A DNA stretch of 64,000 nt from Flavobacteriales bacterium (GCA_016788295.1 JAEUSY010000004.1:289289-353288); one strand, 5' to 3'; positions 26,893 to 36,688 are shown, counted from the first letter of the stretch. Notes: generated from the letters alone by a model not told the origin. Made by a program: numbers and translations.

Positions 26893-28136
26893 CGCAGCTT
26901 CAGGGTTACGATGGACAGCACGGCTAACATGATGCCGACGATCCAGAAACGGGAAACGATCTTGCTCTCGTGGATCCCCTTCTTCTGGAAGTGGTGGTGC
27001 AAGGGCGACATCAGGAAGATCCTGCGTCCCTCGCCATACTTCTTCTTCGTGTACTTGAAGTACGAGACCTGCACCACCACGCTCAGGTTCTCCACGAGGA
27101 AGATCCCGCATAGCACCGGGATCAGCAGTTCCTTGCGCACAAGGATGGCCAGCGTAGCGATGATGCCACCCAGTGCCAGACTGCCGGTATCGCCCATGAA
27201 CACCTGCGCGGGATAGGCATTGTACCACAGGAAGCCGATGCAGGCACCGAGCAGCGCGCCAATGAACACCGCCAGCTCACCCGAGCCAGGGATGTACATG
27301 ATGTCGAGGTATTGCGCGAAAATGACGTTACCGCTCACATAGGCGAGAATGCCCAGCGTCATCACCATGATGGCCGATGTACCCGTTGCCAGACCATCAA
27401 CACCATCGGTGATGTTCGCACCGTTGCTTACGGCCGTGATGATGAAGATCACCACCAGTATGTAGATGACCCAGGTGTACTGTCGAGCCTCGCGACCGAA
27501 CACGCCCAGGATGGAGGAGTAATTGAACTCGTTGTCCTTGATGAAGGGAATGGTGGTGTTCGGCAACTTGCGGTTAAGCATGAAATGCATGGTACCATCC
27601 TCCTCCGTGATGGTGTTCACCTCCGATGGATCCAGCTGCTGTGCCACCGAAGCGGGAACTTCCACACGTGTGCGGATCTCGGGATGGAAGTAGACCGTGG
27701 CGCCGATGATGATGCCAAGACCCACCTGGCCCACAACCTTGAACTTGCCGGCCAAGCCGCGCTTGTCCTTCTTGAAGACCTTGATGTAGTCATCGAGGAA
27801 ACCAATGGTGCCTAGCCACACCGTGCTGACAAGCAGCAGGATGATATAGATGTTGTTGAGCTTCGCGAAGAGCAGCGTGGGGATGATCGTGGCCGAAAGG
27901 ATGATGAGGCCGCCCATGGTGGGTGTGCCCTGCTTCTGCAACTGACCCTCTAGCCCGAGATCGCGCACTGTTTCACCCACCTGCATGCGGCGCAACAGGT
28001 TGATGATGCCCTGCCCCCACCAAAGGCTGATGAGCAGAGAGGTGAACACGGCCATGGCCGCGCGGAACGAGATGTAGTTGAACACCCCTGCACCAGGCAA
28101 GCTCGGACCGATCGCTTCGAACAGATGGTACAGCAT
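26889..28136 (-). CDS. mraY: Phospho-N-acetylmuramoyl-pentapeptide transferase MraY
   Basis: 415-residue polytopic enzyme forming lipid I from UDP-MurNAc-pentapeptide and undecaprenyl phosphate. Conserved motifs: [18 protein letters not shown] (Mg-binding Asp pair), [15 protein letters not shown] and the cytosolic [11 protein letters not shown] loop. Like other Bacteroidota versions it carries an extra loop of about 60 residues after the [10 protein letters not shown] helix. Start and murE stop share one base (TAATG). Confidence 0.97.
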   Translation of the reverse strand: MLYHLFEAIGPSLPGAGVFNYISFRAAMAVFTSLLISLWWGQGIINLLRRMQVGETVRDLGLEGQLQKQGTPTMGGLIILSATIIPTLLFAKLNNIYIILLLVSTVWLGTIGFLDDYIKVFKKDKRGLAGKFKVVGQVGLGIIIGATVYFHPEIRTRVEVPASVAQQLDPSEVNTITEEDGTMHFMLNRKLPNTTIPFIKDNEFNYSSILGVFGREARQYTWVIYILVVIFIITAVSNGANITDGVDGLATGTSAIMVMTLGILAYVSGNVIFAQYLDIMYIPGSGELAVFIGALLGACIGFLWYNAYPAQVFMGDTGSLALGGIIATLAILVRKELLIPVLCGIFLVENLSVVVQVSYFKYTKKKYGEGRRIFLMSPLHHHFQKKGIHESKIVSRFWIVGIMLAVLSIVTLKLR

Positions 28137-29599
28137 TACTTGTGCAACAGTTCAAGTGTTTCCTTCAGAATGGCCACATCATCAAAGGGGTGCTTCACGC
28201 CCTTGATCTCCTGGTAGGTCTCATGGCCCTTGCCGGCCAACAACACCACATCACCGGGCTTTGCCATGCCCACGGCCTGGCGTATCGCCTCCTTGCGATC
28301 CGCATTCACCCAAACGCGATGCTGATCTCCGGCAGACACACCAGCTCGCATCTCACCCAGGATCACAGCGGGATCCTCGCTCCGCGGATTGTCGCTCGTT
28401 AGCACCACGTGACCGCTCAGCTCAGCAGCGATACGGGCCATGACAGGGCGCTTGGACTTGTCGCGATCGCCACCACAACCCACCACGGTGATCACCTGCT
28501 CGTTCGCGCCACACACTTCGTTGATGGTCGCCAGCACGTTCTTCAGTGCATCGGGGGTGTGCGCATAATCCACAATGCCAAGGATGCCGCCCGTGCTGCG
28601 CACCACCTGGAAGCGACCGCGGGGAGGCTCCAGATCGCTAAGTGCGGTCAGGACGTTCAGCGGGGCCTCACCGAGCAGGATGGCCGTGGTGTACACCGCC
28701 AGCAGATTGCTCGCATTGAACTCGCCGATCAACCGTGCGTACAGGTCGTGCCCATCAATGTTGAGCTGCAAACCGGTCAGCTGGTTCTCCACGATGCGGG
28801 CGCGATGATCGGCCATGCTGCGCACCGCGAACGACCGCTTGGTCGCCTTGGTGTTCTGCAACATCACCGCACTGTTGGGGTCGTCGGCATTGACCAGTGC
28901 GAAAGCCGTGGATGGCAATAGATCGAAGAAGCGTTTCTTGGCCTTGATGTATTCCGCGAACGTGCCGTGGTAATCAAGGTGATCGTGCGTGATGTTCATG
29001 AACACACCCGCAGCGAACTCGAGCCCTGAAATGCGCTGCTGCACCACACTATGCGAGCTCACTTCCATGAAACAGTGCGTGACCCGCTCGGACACCATTT
29101 CGGCCAGTAGCTCGTTCAGCCGCACGGCATCCGGCGTGGTATGCGTGCTCGGGATGGTGCGCTGGCCTATGCGGATCTCCACCGTGCTGATCAACCCGCA
29201 CTTGTACCCCAACGACCGGAACAGCCGGAACAACAGGGTGGCGGTGCTGGTCTTGCCGTTGGTTCCCGTGATGCCGATCAGCTTCAGCTTACGCGAAGGA
29301 TGATCGTGGTAGTTGGCCGCCAACACGCCGAGGGCCTCTGCGGCATCCTGCACGCGCACATAGGTCACTCCCTCCTTGCGCTCGGCGGGCATTTCCTCGC
29401 AAACGATGGCGCTCGCACCTGCCTCGATCGCCTTGTCGATGTAGTCATGGCCATCCACTTGCGTTCCGCGCGTGGCAACGAATGCAGTGAACGGCACCAC
29501 CTTGCGGCTATCGAAGGCGATCTGCTCAATGGCCGTGTTCGTTGAACCGACCACCTGCTCGATGCGCACCTTATAGAGGATGTCCTTCAGCAGTTTCAT
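28136..29599 (-). CDS. murE: UDP-MurNAc-tripeptide synthetase MurE (mDAP type)
   Basis: 487 residues. ATP-dependent addition of the third amino acid to UDP-MurNAc-dipeptide. P-loop GTNGKTS (112-118), [21 protein letters not shown] and the specificity motif DNPRSEDP (403-410). DNPR is associated with meso-diaminopimelate rather than lysine, so the wall is predicted to be mDAP type. Overlaps ftsI by 4 nt. Confidence 0.97.
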   Translation of the reverse strand: MKLLKDILYKVRIEQVVGSTNTAIEQIAFDSRKVVPFTAFVATRGTQVDGHDYIDKAIEAGASAIVCEEMPAERKEGVTYVRVQDAAEALGVLAANYHDHPSRKLKLIGITGTNGKTSTATLLFRLFRSLGYKCGLISTVEIRIGQRTIPSTHTTPDAVRLNELLAEMVSERVTHCFMEVSSHSVVQQRISGLEFAAGVFMNITHDHLDYHGTFAEYIKAKKRFFDLLPSTAFALVNADDPNSAVMLQNTKATKRSFAVRSMADHRARIVENQLTGLQLNIDGHDLYARLIGEFNASNLLAVYTTAILLGEAPLNVLTALSDLEPPRGRFQVVRSTGGILGIVDYAHTPDALKNVLATINEVCGANEQVITVVGCGGDRDKSKRPVMARIAAELSGHVVLTSDNPRSEDPAVILGEMRAGVSAGDQHRVWVNADRKEAIRQAVGMAKPGDVVLLAGKGHETYQEIKGVKHPFDDVAILKETLELLHK

Positions 29600-31704
29600 G
29601 TCAGCTCGATCACAATGGTGGCACCCTGCGTGGCACGTGTTCCGGGCGGAATGGATTGGCGCTTGACCATGCCGCTGCCGCTTATCCGCACACGCAAGCC
29701 GCGGTTCTCCAGCACATAGAGCGCATCCTTCAATCCCATGCCCAGCACATTGGGCACCAGGTCAAGCGCGTCCGAAGGGATCACGCGGTGGTTCAACACC
29801 ACCACACTATCGCCCGCCACGGTGCTGACCCATTCGCCTTCACTTTCTTGTGTAAAGGGCACATTCAGCCCCTGCAACGCTGTGCGGAGATCGCCTGCAT
29901 GGCCGCTCATGGTCACGGGTGTGCGCGGGCCCTTCACCTCGGCCAGTTGCGTGGGCTGCTGTAGCTCCAGACGATTACTGTAGATCTTGTCCGCGATCTC
30001 CTTGAAGATGGGACCCGCCACCACATTGCCGTAGTAACCACTGGTCGTGGGGCCGTTCACCACCACGATGCAGCTGTACTTGGGTGCATCCGCCGGGAAG
30101 TAGCCCACGAACGAGGCCTGGTAGCTTACACCGTGCTCGCGGTAACTGCCGTTGCGGGCGATCTGTGCCGTACCCGTCTTGCCAGCAATGGCAAAGTGCG
30201 CCGCCTTCAGGTTCGTGGCCGTGCCGCTGTCCACCACGCCCACCAACATCTTGTGCACCGTGGCAATGGTGCTTTCCGATGCGATGTGCTCGTTCATCAC
30301 CACGGGCTTGAACTCCTCGATCGTGCGGCCGTTCCGCGAGATGCGCTCCACGAATTGCGGCTGCATCATGCGGCCCTTGTTGGCCACGGCATTGTAGAAG
30401 GCCAGCACCTGTAGTGGCGTCAGGGCCACCTCGTAACCAATGCTCATCCAAGGCAGGCTCACACCGCTCCACCCCTTTTCACCGGGCCCGCGCAACGTGG
30501 GCACCGGCTCACCCGGTACCAGTACGCCCGTGGGCTGATGCAGTCCCATGCGCTTCAGCCCTTCCACGAACCGCTTCGGATCTTTCTGATAGGCGCGATG
30601 AACGGCCACGCTGATGCCGGTGTTCGCAGAGACCTCCAGCGCGCGCTGAACAGTGATGCGACCGAACCCGCCTTCATGCGAATCCTTCATGATGCGATCA
30701 TGGAAACGTACCTGGCCGCGCTTGGTATCCACCGTGTCCGTGGCCTTGATCAGCCCATCCTCGATGCCCACCATCAACGAGGCCAACTTGAAGGTTGAAC
30801 CGGGCTCGGTGGAACCAGCGATGGCATGGTTCAGCGATTCAACGTACAGGCTGTCGTTCACCCGCGTGAGGTTGCTTATGGCCTTCACGTAGCCGGTGGC
30901 CACTTCCATCACCACCACGGTTCCATACTGTGCACCGTGATGCCGCAGCTGCTTCTCCAATGCAGCGTCCGCAACGTCCTGAAGGTTGATGTCGATGGTG
31001 GTGTGGATGTCCGAGCCGGGTACGGGGTCCGTACCATCACCATCATCCATGGGCATCCACACTCCGCCCGTGAGGCGGCGCTCCAACCGGCGCCCGGTAG
31101 TGCCCTTCAACCACTTGTCATAGCCGCCTTCAAGACCGATGGCACTGCTGTCGCGCAGCACATAGCCGACCGTTCGTGCCGCCAAACGACCGAAGGGATG
31201 TGCACGCACCGTACGCTTCTCGGTGACCAGTCCGCTCTTGTAACGACCCAGACGATACAGCGGGAATTCCTTCAGCCGCTGCACCTGCGTGTGGTCGGCC
31301 TTGCGCTTCACCAGGTAGTAGCGCTCCCTGCGCGCGCGGGCATCCGTTAGGTCGCGCTTGTACTCGGCAGCCGTACGGTCACCGAACAGATCGGCGAGGC
31401 ACCAGCTCAGCGAGTCGATGTTCGCACGGAAGACCTCGTTGGTGAGCGCTGCGGCCACCATGTCCATTCGCACATCGTACTCGGGTACGCTGGTGGCGAG
31501 CAACCTGCCGTCCTCACTGTAGATATGGCCTCGGTCGGGCAACACGGTGCGGTAGGCCGTGCTCACATGCTCCGCCTTCGCACGCCACTTGTCACCCTCG
31601 ACCAATTGAATGGTGAACATCTTCACCGCGATGGCGCAGGCGAAGAGCACCATCAACAGGTACACGATGTTGGCCCGGGCCCTCAGTTGCGAACGGTCGC
31701 TCAT
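29596..31704 (-). CDS. ftsI: Septal transpeptidase FtsI (PBP3) with PASTA domain
   Basis: 702 residues. One N-terminal membrane helix (about 11-32), PBP dimer/pedestal domain, and a class B transpeptidase domain with SxxK at Ser303-Lys306 (GSTFK), SAN at 359-361 and KTG at 509-511. A single PASTA domain ends the protein (about 646-702). It cross-links septal peptidoglycan in the periplasm with FtsW. Overlaps ftsL and murE by 4 nt each. Confidence 0.96.
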   Translation of the reverse strand: MSDRSQLRARANIVYLLMVLFACAIAVKMFTIQLVEGDKWRAKAEHVSTAYRTVLPDRGHIYSEDGRLLATSVPEYDVRMDMVAAALTNEVFRANIDSLSWCLADLFGDRTAAEYKRDLTDARARRERYYLVKRKADHTQVQRLKEFPLYRLGRYKSGLVTEKRTVRAHPFGRLAARTVGYVLRDSSAIGLEGGYDKWLKGTTGRRLERRLTGGVWMPMDDGDGTDPVPGSDIHTTIDINLQDVADAALEKQLRHHGAQYGTVVVMEVATGYVKAISNLTRVNDSLYVESLNHAIAGSTEPGSTFKLASLMVGIEDGLIKATDTVDTKRGQVRFHDRIMKDSHEGGFGRITVQRALEVSANTGISVAVHRAYQKDPKRFVEGLKRMGLHQPTGVLVPGEPVPTLRGPGEKGWSGVSLPWMSIGYEVALTPLQVLAFYNAVANKGRMMQPQFVERISRNGRTIEEFKPVVMNEHIASESTIATVHKMLVGVVDSGTATNLKAAHFAIAGKTGTAQIARNGSYREHGVSYQASFVGYFPADAPKYSCIVVVNGPTTSGYYGNVVAGPIFKEIADKIYSNRLELQQPTQLAEVKGPRTPVTMSGHAGDLRTALQGLNVPFTQESEGEWVSTVAGDSVVVLNHRVIPSDALDLVPNVLGMGLKDALYVLENRGLRVRISGSGMVKRQSIPPGTRATQGATIVIELT

Positions 31705-32114
31705 CGGGTACGGGTGTTTTTAAGCTCACGTTCCTTCACCTCCACCTTCACGGGAGGCACGCGGCTCTCGCGCAGGCCCAGCGCACCGATACCGGCGGCC
31801 ACCTGGCTTTGTTGCTCGAGCTTTTCCAGCTGGGCGCGCACGGTGATGTACTCCGAACGCAGCTCCTTCACATCACTGCCGGTGCGATCGAGCGATCGCA
31901 CGATCCGCTCGGTGTGGTAACCGTAGGCGATGTAGACGATCATCATGAACGCGCAGAACAGGATGAACGGCATGTTGCCAAGCACATGCTCGCGGGTGAG
32001 GAAGGACCCGTTGAGCACATTGATGAAGGACACCGGCAGTTTGGCGCGCGGCGCGGCGGAAGCCTTGCTGGGCTTCTCCGTTGTCTCCTCCTTCTTTTCG
32101 CGCAACTTGTTCAC
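31701..32114 (-). CDS. ftsL: FtsL-like cell division protein
   Basis: 137 residues: basic cytoplasmic tail of about 45 residues, one membrane helix (about 48-66) and a periplasmic coiled coil (about 68-105) with heptad leucines. FtsL is poorly conserved; the call rests on topology and position between rsmH and ftsI, with 4-nt overlaps on both sides. It should form the FtsQLB-type complex. Confidence 0.82.
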   Translation of the reverse strand: MNKLREKKEETTEKPSKASAAPRAKLPVSFINVLNGSFLTREHVLGNMPFILFCAFMMIVYIAYGYHTERIVRSLDRTGSDVKELRSEYITVRAQLEKLEQQSQVAAGIGALGLRESRVPPVKVEVKERELKNTRTR

Positions 32115-33022
32115 GTGCGTACTGCTATGCGTAACCGGGCACTGCGCGCCCGGGGATTCTCATTGATCTCCTGATCCGTGGGTTGGATCGCCTTATTGCT
32201 CAATGGGTCGAACGGCCTAAGGCGGTTCCCGAAATGGTCCTTCTTCTCTTCTCCGCCCAGATCGCCACTGCGCATCCAGTTCTTCACCATGCGGTCCTCG
32301 AGGCTGTGGTAACTCATGATCACCAGTCGACCACCGGGGCGCATCACTTCAGCACTGTTCACCAGAAGCGATTCCAGTGAGCCCAGCTCATCGTTCACCG
32401 CGATCCGCAGCGCCTGGAAAACCTGCGCCAGGAAACTGCTCTCCCGGCCTCGCGGCGTTACAGGGCGAAGGGCCTCCACCAGATCGAACGTGGTGGTGAT
32501 GCGCCTTGCGGCATTGGCCTTTACCAGTTGGCGCGCCACACGGTGAGCGCCATCCACATCGCCATACTTCCGGAGCACATCGGTCAACGCGGCCTCGTCG
32601 AGATCGCGGAGCAATTGTGCGGCCGTGCGCTTGGCGCGACGGTCCATCCGCATGTCCAGCGGACCATCGAAGCGGAAGCTGAAGCCCCTGGCACCGGTGT
32701 CGAACTGATGGCTGCTGACACCGAGATCGGCCAGAATGCCATCCACCGGCAACATGTGCAGAAAGCGCAGGTGATTGCGGAGCCAACGGAAATCGGAGCG
32801 CACCAAGGTGAACCGCTCATCCGTGGGTGCATTGGCCCAGGCATCGCGGTCGCGATCGAAAGCGATCAATCGCCCCCATGGCCCGAGCTTCTCCAGGATG
32901 GCACGGCTGTGACCACCGCCACCGAACGTAACGTCCACATAGACGCCATCGGGGCGGATGTTCAACCCATCGATACAGGATTGTAAAAGAACGGGAGCGT
33001 GGTACTCACTCTGCATCCGCAT
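32111..33022 (-). CDS. rsmH: 16S rRNA (cytosine1402-N4)-methyltransferase RsmH
   Basis: 303 residues. S-adenosylmethionine-dependent methylation of C1402 in 16S rRNA. The SAM motif VTFGGGGHSRAIL is at about 31-43 and the family motifs ADLGVSSHQFD, RGFSFRFDGPLDMRMD and IMSYHSLEDRMVK are all present. ATG at 33022 overlaps mraZ by 17 nt; a second ATG two codons on would overlap by 11. Confidence 0.97.
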   Translation of the reverse strand: MRMQSEYHAPVLLQSCIDGLNIRPDGVYVDVTFGGGGHSRAILEKLGPWGRLIAFDRDRDAWANAPTDERFTLVRSDFRWLRNHLRFLHMLPVDGILADLGVSSHQFDTGARGFSFRFDGPLDMRMDRRAKRTAAQLLRDLDEAALTDVLRKYGDVDGAHRVARQLVKANAARRITTTFDLVEALRPVTPRGRESSFLAQVFQALRIAVNDELGSLESLLVNSAEVMRPGGRLVIMSYHSLEDRMVKNWMRSGDLGGEEKKDHFGNRLRPFDPLSNKAIQPTDQEINENPRARSARLRIAVRT

Positions 33023-33470
33023 TGCCTAGGCTGCCCATGACATCCTCGGCAAGGGCAGTGAGATCCACTTTCTCGCGCAACATCCCGGCATGGCCCTCCT
33101 TGCTCCAGATCTCCACACGGTCCATCATTCCGATCATCTTGATGTCCTTGCCGATACCGACATGGTCCATCAAGGTTTTCGGCAGGAGCAGACGATCGCT
33201 CGGATCAAGTTCCACCGGTGTCGCTCCGTTCATGAAGCGTCGGATGAACTCGAGGTTCTTCTCCACGAAGCGGTTCAGGCGTCGCATCATGGATTGCGTC
33301 TGCTCCCATTCGGCCATGGGATAGAGCACGAGACAGGGCTTGAACACATCCCGATTGACCACGAAACCCTTCTGGAGCTCACCATCGAGCTGCTTGCGCA
33401 GCCCGGCAGGGAGCGTCAGGCGCCCTTTGGCGTCCAGTCGGAGATCGTATTCACCCAGGAGGTTCAGCAT
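33006..33470 (-). CDS. mraZ: Transcriptional regulator MraZ
   Basis: 154 residues with two AbrB-like half-domains: DAKGRLTLPAGLR (13-25) and DPSDRLLLPKTL (89-100). MraZ forms a ring and binds spaced repeats upstream of its own operon. The ATG at 33470 is chosen because the family begins MLNLLGEYDLRLD there; the upstream open frame runs through the operator. It is the first gene of the dcw operon. Confidence 0.95.
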   Translation of the reverse strand: MLNLLGEYDLRLDAKGRLTLPAGLRKQLDGELQKGFVVNRDVFKPCLVLYPMAEWEQTQSMMRRLNRFVEKNLEFIRRFMNGATPVELDPSDRLLLPKTLMDHVGIGKDIKMIGMMDRVEIWSKEGHAGMLREKVDLTALAEDVMGSLGNADAE

Positions 33471-33494
33471 GCCAGCGTGTGCGCGGGATGGACG

Positions 33495-33502
33495 CGAAAG
33501 TA
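33495..33502 (-). promoter_or_regulatory. Candidate -7 box (TACTTTCG) of the dcw operon
   Basis: TACTTTCG on the minus strand ends 24 nt before the mraZ ATG and directly follows the MraZ repeat cluster. The same TAnnTTYG form precedes several other genes here. MraZ bound at 33511-33540 would cover the -15 to -45 region and block polymerase. Confidence 0.45.
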
Positions 33503-33510
33503 GGCCAAAT

Positions 33511-33540
33511 GCCCCACTTTCAGCCACTTACTCCCACTTT
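33511..33540 (-). promoter_or_regulatory. MraZ operator: three decameric direct repeats
   Basis: Read on the minus strand, AAAGTGGGAG, TAAGTGGCTG and AAAGTGGGGC follow one another without a gap, giving AAGTGG every 10 bp. MraZ of Escherichia coli binds TGGGN repeats with 5-nt spacers and mycoplasma MraZ binds AAAGTG-type repeats at 10-bp spacing, so this is a strong operator candidate 41-70 nt before mraZ. Confidence 0.8.
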
Positions 33541-33620
33541 GACCCGTATTGTTGATAATTTTTCAACGGCCAAGCTAGCGATATGTTGCGAAACACCGCA
33601 CAAACACTGAAAAATGAGCA

Positions 33621-33650
33621 CAAAATGGCAGTGGGGCAAAGTGGGGCCAA
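33621..33650 (+). promoter_or_regulatory. Second MraZ-like repeat cluster, opposite orientation
   Basis: On the plus strand three further decamers, CAAAATGGCA, GTGGGGCAAA and GTGGGGCCAA, place TGG/TGGGG every 10 bp. They lie about 80 bp from the first cluster and face the other way. They could let MraZ act on the divergent hydrolase/engB unit or form a loop; this is inference. Confidence 0.45.
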
Positions 33651-33791
33651 TTAACAACCCGACCGCTCTTTTGACCCTTCAAGTGGGTACGGACCAAGGC
33701 ACGAAGCACCGCAAACCACACCCCGTCAGGCACGCCATACCACACCAAAGCGTCCACAGGGCAGTGTGAACAGGCGACCTTACCGGGGGGC

Positions 33792-33819
33792 TTGCGTAGT
33801 GGACCACCGCCTACCTTTG
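33792..33819 (+). promoter_or_regulatory. Complete Bacteroidota promoter (TTG-N17-TACCTTTG)
   Basis: TTG at 33792-33794, a 17-nt spacer and TACCTTTG at 33812-33819 form a full -33/-7 promoter. Transcription should start near 33825, leaving a leader of about 13 nt that contains GGAGG at 33824-33828, ten nt before the ATG at 33838. Confidence 0.7.
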
Positions 33820-33837
33820 GACGGAGGCGATGTACAT

Positions 33838-34605
33838 ATGGCGAGCGAACGACATTTGAAGGAAGAGGGCGAGTTCAGGTACCTCGAGGCTGGCGAGGGG
33901 CACCCCTTGATCCTGCTGCACGGCCTGTTCGGAGCGCTCAGCAACTTCGGTCCCCTGTTCGATCACTTCACACCGCGCTACAAGGTGCTGGTGCCCATGC
34001 TGCCCCTGTACAGCATGCCCATGCTGAGCACCAACGTGGATAACCTTGCGCGCTTCCTAGAGCGGTTCATCCACCACAAGGGATACAAGGAGGTGAACCT
34101 CATCGGCAACTCGCTGGGGGGCCATGTTGCGCTGGTGTATTGCAGCCGCTTTCCGGCCATGGTACAGAGCCTCGTGCTCACGGGCAGCAGTGGTCTTTAT
34201 GAGAATGCCTTTGGCGGTGGGTTCCCCAGAAGAGAGGACAAAGAGTTCATCCGCAAGAAAGTGGCCGTCACCTTCCACGACCCCAAGCACGCTAGTGATG
34301 AACTGGTGGACGAGGTGTTCGAAACGGTGAACGACAAAGGCAAGTTGATACGCATCCTGTCCTTGGCCAAGAGCGCCATCCGTCACAACATGGCCAATGA
34401 GCTGCCCAAGTTCAAGATGCCCACCTTGCTGATCTGGGGCAGGCAGGACACCATTACCCCGCCGCATGTGGCCGAAGAGTTCCACACGCTGATGCCGCAT
34501 AGCGAACTGCATTGGATCGATGAATGCGGGCATGCGGCAATGATGGAACGGCCCGAGCAGTTCAATGCCATTCTGGAGAACTGGCTTTCAAGGACCATTC
34601 GATAG
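33838..34605 (+). CDS. Alpha/beta hydrolase
   Basis: 255-residue alpha/beta-fold hydrolase. LILLHG oxyanion-loop region at about 24-29, nucleophile elbow GNSLGGH (90-96, Ser92), acidic residue in WGRQDTITPP, and catalytic His in DECGHAAMMERP near the C-terminus. Substrate is unknown. The ATG at 33838 follows a GGAGG ribosome site and a good promoter; upstream codons from 33766 lie in the promoter. Followed 54 nt later by engB in the same direction. This hydrolase-engB-gldC-gldB-nadE neighbourhood beside mraZ is, from memory, conserved in flavobacteria. Confidence 0.87.
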   Translation: MASERHLKEEGEFRYLEAGEGHPLILLHGLFGALSNFGPLFDHFTPRYKVLVPMLPLYSMPMLSTNVDNLARFLERFIHHKGYKEVNLIGNSLGGHVALVYCSRFPAMVQSLVLTGSSGLYENAFGGGFPRREDKEFIRKKVAVTFHDPKHASDELVDEVFETVNDKGKLIRILSLAKSAIRHNMANELPKFKMPTLLIWGRQDTITPPHVAEEFHTLMPHSELHWIDECGHAAMMERPEQFNAILENWLSRTIR

Positions 34606-34659
34606 GATGAGCGGTATGCCTTCAAAGCAGCCGGCTCCCATCCACGACCCGACCATTGC

Positions 34660-35280
34660 ATGCGCTCCCTTATCGCCGAACACATGGGCAGTGGCCGCGA
34701 GGCCAAGCACTGGCCCAAGCCCACGCTGCCCGAATACGCGTTCATTGGCCGCAGTAATGTGGGCAAGAGCTCGCTGATCAACATGCTTTGCAACATCAAC
34801 AAGCTGGCACGCGTGAGCAACACACCGGGCCGCACGCGGAATGTCGAGCACTTCAAGGTGTTGGGCACATTGACCAGCGAGCGACCATGGATGCTGGCCG
34901 ACCTGCCCGGCTACGGTTTTGCGAAAGCGAGCAAGAATGAACGTGCCGTATGGCAGCAGATGATCCACACCTACCTGCGTGAACGGGAGAACCTGCAATG
35001 CACCTTTGTGCTTGTCGACAGCCGCCTGGACCCACAGAAGAACGACCTGGACATGATCCAGTGGCTGGGCGAGAACGGGATCCCGTTCGTGATCGTGTTC
35101 ACCAAAAGCGACAAGCTGGCCCAACCGAAAGTGCAGGCCAACGTAGCCGGGTTCAAGCGGGAAATGAAGAAGACCTGGGAGCAGTTGCCCACCATGTTCA
35201 CCACATCATCCGAGACCGCCAAGGGCCGGGACGAACTGCTTGGCTTCATCGAAGAGGTGAACGGGCAATGGGGAGGCTGA
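34660..35280 (+). CDS. engB: Ribosome biogenesis GTPase YihA/YsxC (EngB)
   Basis: 206 residues. Small GTPase needed for large ribosomal subunit assembly. G1 GRSNVGKS (30-37), G2 region with TPGRTR, G3 DLPGYG, G4 TKSD and G5 TSSETAKG are all present in order. ATG at 34660 gives a normal-length N-terminus before PEYAFIG. Convergent with gldC, 25 nt between stops. Confidence 0.95.
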   Translation: MRSLIAEHMGSGREAKHWPKPTLPEYAFIGRSNVGKSSLINMLCNINKLARVSNTPGRTRNVEHFKVLGTLTSERPWMLADLPGYGFAKASKNERAVWQQMIHTYLRERENLQCTFVLVDSRLDPQKNDLDMIQWLGENGIPFVIVFTKSDKLAQPKVQANVAGFKREMKKTWEQLPTMFTTSSETAKGRDELLGFIEEVNGQWGG

Positions 35281-35305
35281 GCCCCATCCGGGCGAAGGGT
35301 CTGCC

Positions 35306-35638
35306 TTACTTCTTGTTCAGCTCCGGCAACATGTGCTCGGCAAAGTAGGCCGCGAAATCGCGCATCTGCTCCGCCATCCGCGCTTCACCCGTTGCCCTGT
35401 CGAACGTATCGGCCAATGTGAGGATGTTCTGGTGGAAGAAGGCCTTCATTTCGTCCACGGTCATCTCCTTCGTCCACAGATCGATGCGTAGGGTGTTCTT
35501 CTCCTGCTCATCCCACAGGGCAAGAAGTACGGCCTTGCTGCTGCTGCGCACACCGCCGTCCTCGGCCTCCCATTCGATCCGGTCGGGCACATTGTTCTCG
35601 TCGAGCTGAACGGAAAGGCGGATGTCGGAGGTCCTCAT
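35306..35638 (-). CDS. gldC: Gliding motility protein GldC
   Basis: 110 residues, the normal GldC length. It begins TSDIRLSVQLDE and continues VPDRIEWEAEDGG, LALWDEQEKNTLRIDLWTKEMTVDEMK and ends in an amphipathic helix. In Flavobacterium johnsoniae GldC is a soluble accessory factor encoded with gldB. ATG at 35638 is the family start; the upstream open frame overlaps gldB. It follows gldB by 17 nt. Confidence 0.9.
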   Translation of the reverse strand: MRTSDIRLSVQLDENNVPDRIEWEAEDGGVRSSSKAVLLALWDEQEKNTLRIDLWTKEMTVDEMKAFFHQNILTLADTFDRATGEARMAEQMRDFAAYFAEHMLPELNKK

Positions 35639-35655
35639 GGAATGGTGGGCGTTGA

Positions 35656-36678
35656 CTAACGGGGCTTGTAGCTCTTCAGGATGATACGCGGATCGTCCAA
35701 GGCGAACAACTGGGCAAAGGTGATACGCGGGTTGTCCTGCATGTAGGCACGCACCATGCGGTAACCGACCCACTCCCCGATATGCCCCGGGCTTTCGCGC
35801 GGAAACCCATTGGTGAAAGGTCCATCGTTCATCAGCCGTCCTATGTCACCCGCCTTCTTACTGTACAACTGGTCCTTGCCCACGATGTCCTTCCAGATCA
35901 ACAGTTCATTGGCCTCGCACCACCCCAACTGCGCCTGGCTGAAGGCGAATTTGAGGTAGGGTTCGGTATCCGGCAGCAACGCATCGAGCAGGACCATCAC
36001 CTTTCCGGTCTCCACCAGGTTGGTGAGCACATCGGCTCCACGGATGTCACGGGTGTAATGCACCAACAGCCATCCTTTCACCGCGCTGGGCACCATCATT
36101 TCAGGCACCATGCGGTCCTTTACATACTGGGGAAAAGCCTCCGGGGCGAGGTAACCGATCACCGGATGGTCCTTGCCGATGAACCATTCCACACCGATAC
36201 CCAGCACGCTGTCCGTTGGGAAGATGCCGTAGTTGTAACCTGAATTGAAGGCAATGGGTCGCGGTATCAGGCTGTCAGGGAACAATACATGCAGGCGACC
36301 AAAGGCCAGATCGAGGTCCTGCTCCTGAATAGCCATATCGCCCAGCACGCTGTCCACCGCCTCTTGGGCAAGGGACCAATCGGGGTCGTGTACGAACCGA
36401 TCGAGCACCATGGTCAATCGGGGATCCTCCAAAGGAGCGCCCTGCAGGATCTCCTCGATATAGATCCGATAGAACTCGCCATATGTGGCATAGGCCTTGC
36501 GACTGACCGCGGCCATGCTGTCCGACGAAGCACTGAACAGGTCCTGGTCCAAGCGACCGATCCTTAAGCCCATGGGCTTGGGATCAACCTCCACGACCGG
36601 CCCCGAACCACCTGTACAGGCAGAGAGGAAGATCGATGCGGCGACAAGCAGCATCCAGAATGCCCGATCGGTGAACAC
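35656..36678 (-). CDS. gldB: Gliding motility lipoprotein GldB
   Basis: 340 residues from a GTG start. Short signal peptide with lipobox LSAC (about residues 18-21), then the GldB body with RLDQDLF, YGEFYRIYIEEIL, VEWFIGKDHP and a C-terminal GEWVGYRMVRAYM segment. In F. johnsoniae GldB is a cell-envelope lipoprotein essential for gliding. The GTG at 36678 gives a signal peptide with a positive charge; ATG at 36654 starts too close to the hydrophobic core, and ATG at 36837 would read across the divergent gene. It is divergent from the barrel gene at 36713. Confidence 0.88.
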   Translation of the reverse strand: MFTDRAFWMLLVAASIFLSACTGGSGPVVEVDPKPMGLRIGRLDQDLFSASSDSMAAVSRKAYATYGEFYRIYIEEILQGAPLEDPRLTMVLDRFVHDPDWSLAQEAVDSVLGDMAIQEQDLDLAFGRLHVLFPDSLIPRPIAFNSGYNYGIFPTDSVLGIGVEWFIGKDHPVIGYLAPEAFPQYVKDRMVPEMMVPSAVKGWLLVHYTRDIRGADVLTNLVETGKVMVLLDALLPDTEPYLKFAFSQAQLGWCEANELLIWKDIVGKDQLYSKKAGDIGRLMNDGPFTNGFPRESPGHIGEWVGYRMVRAYMQDNPRITFAQLFALDDPRIILKSYKPR

Positions 36679-36680
36679 GT

Positions 36681-36688
36681 TACTTTTG
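36681..36688 (+). promoter_or_regulatory. -7 promoter box (TACTTTTG) of the barrel gene
   Basis: A perfect TAnnTTTG match lies 24 nt before the ATG at 36713 and 2 nt from the proposed gldB start on the other strand, so the gldB 5' end and this promoter share the same short interval. No TTG is found 17-20 nt upstream. Confidence 0.5.

Larger units (their letters stand above)
33471..33837. other. Divergent intergenic control region, mraZ / hydrolase
   Basis: 367 bp without a supported gene. It holds the dcw -7 candidate, two MraZ-like repeat clusters and the full promoter of the plus-strand hydrolase gene. The middle part (33541-33620) is A/T-richer and shows no other clear element. Confidence 0.7.
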
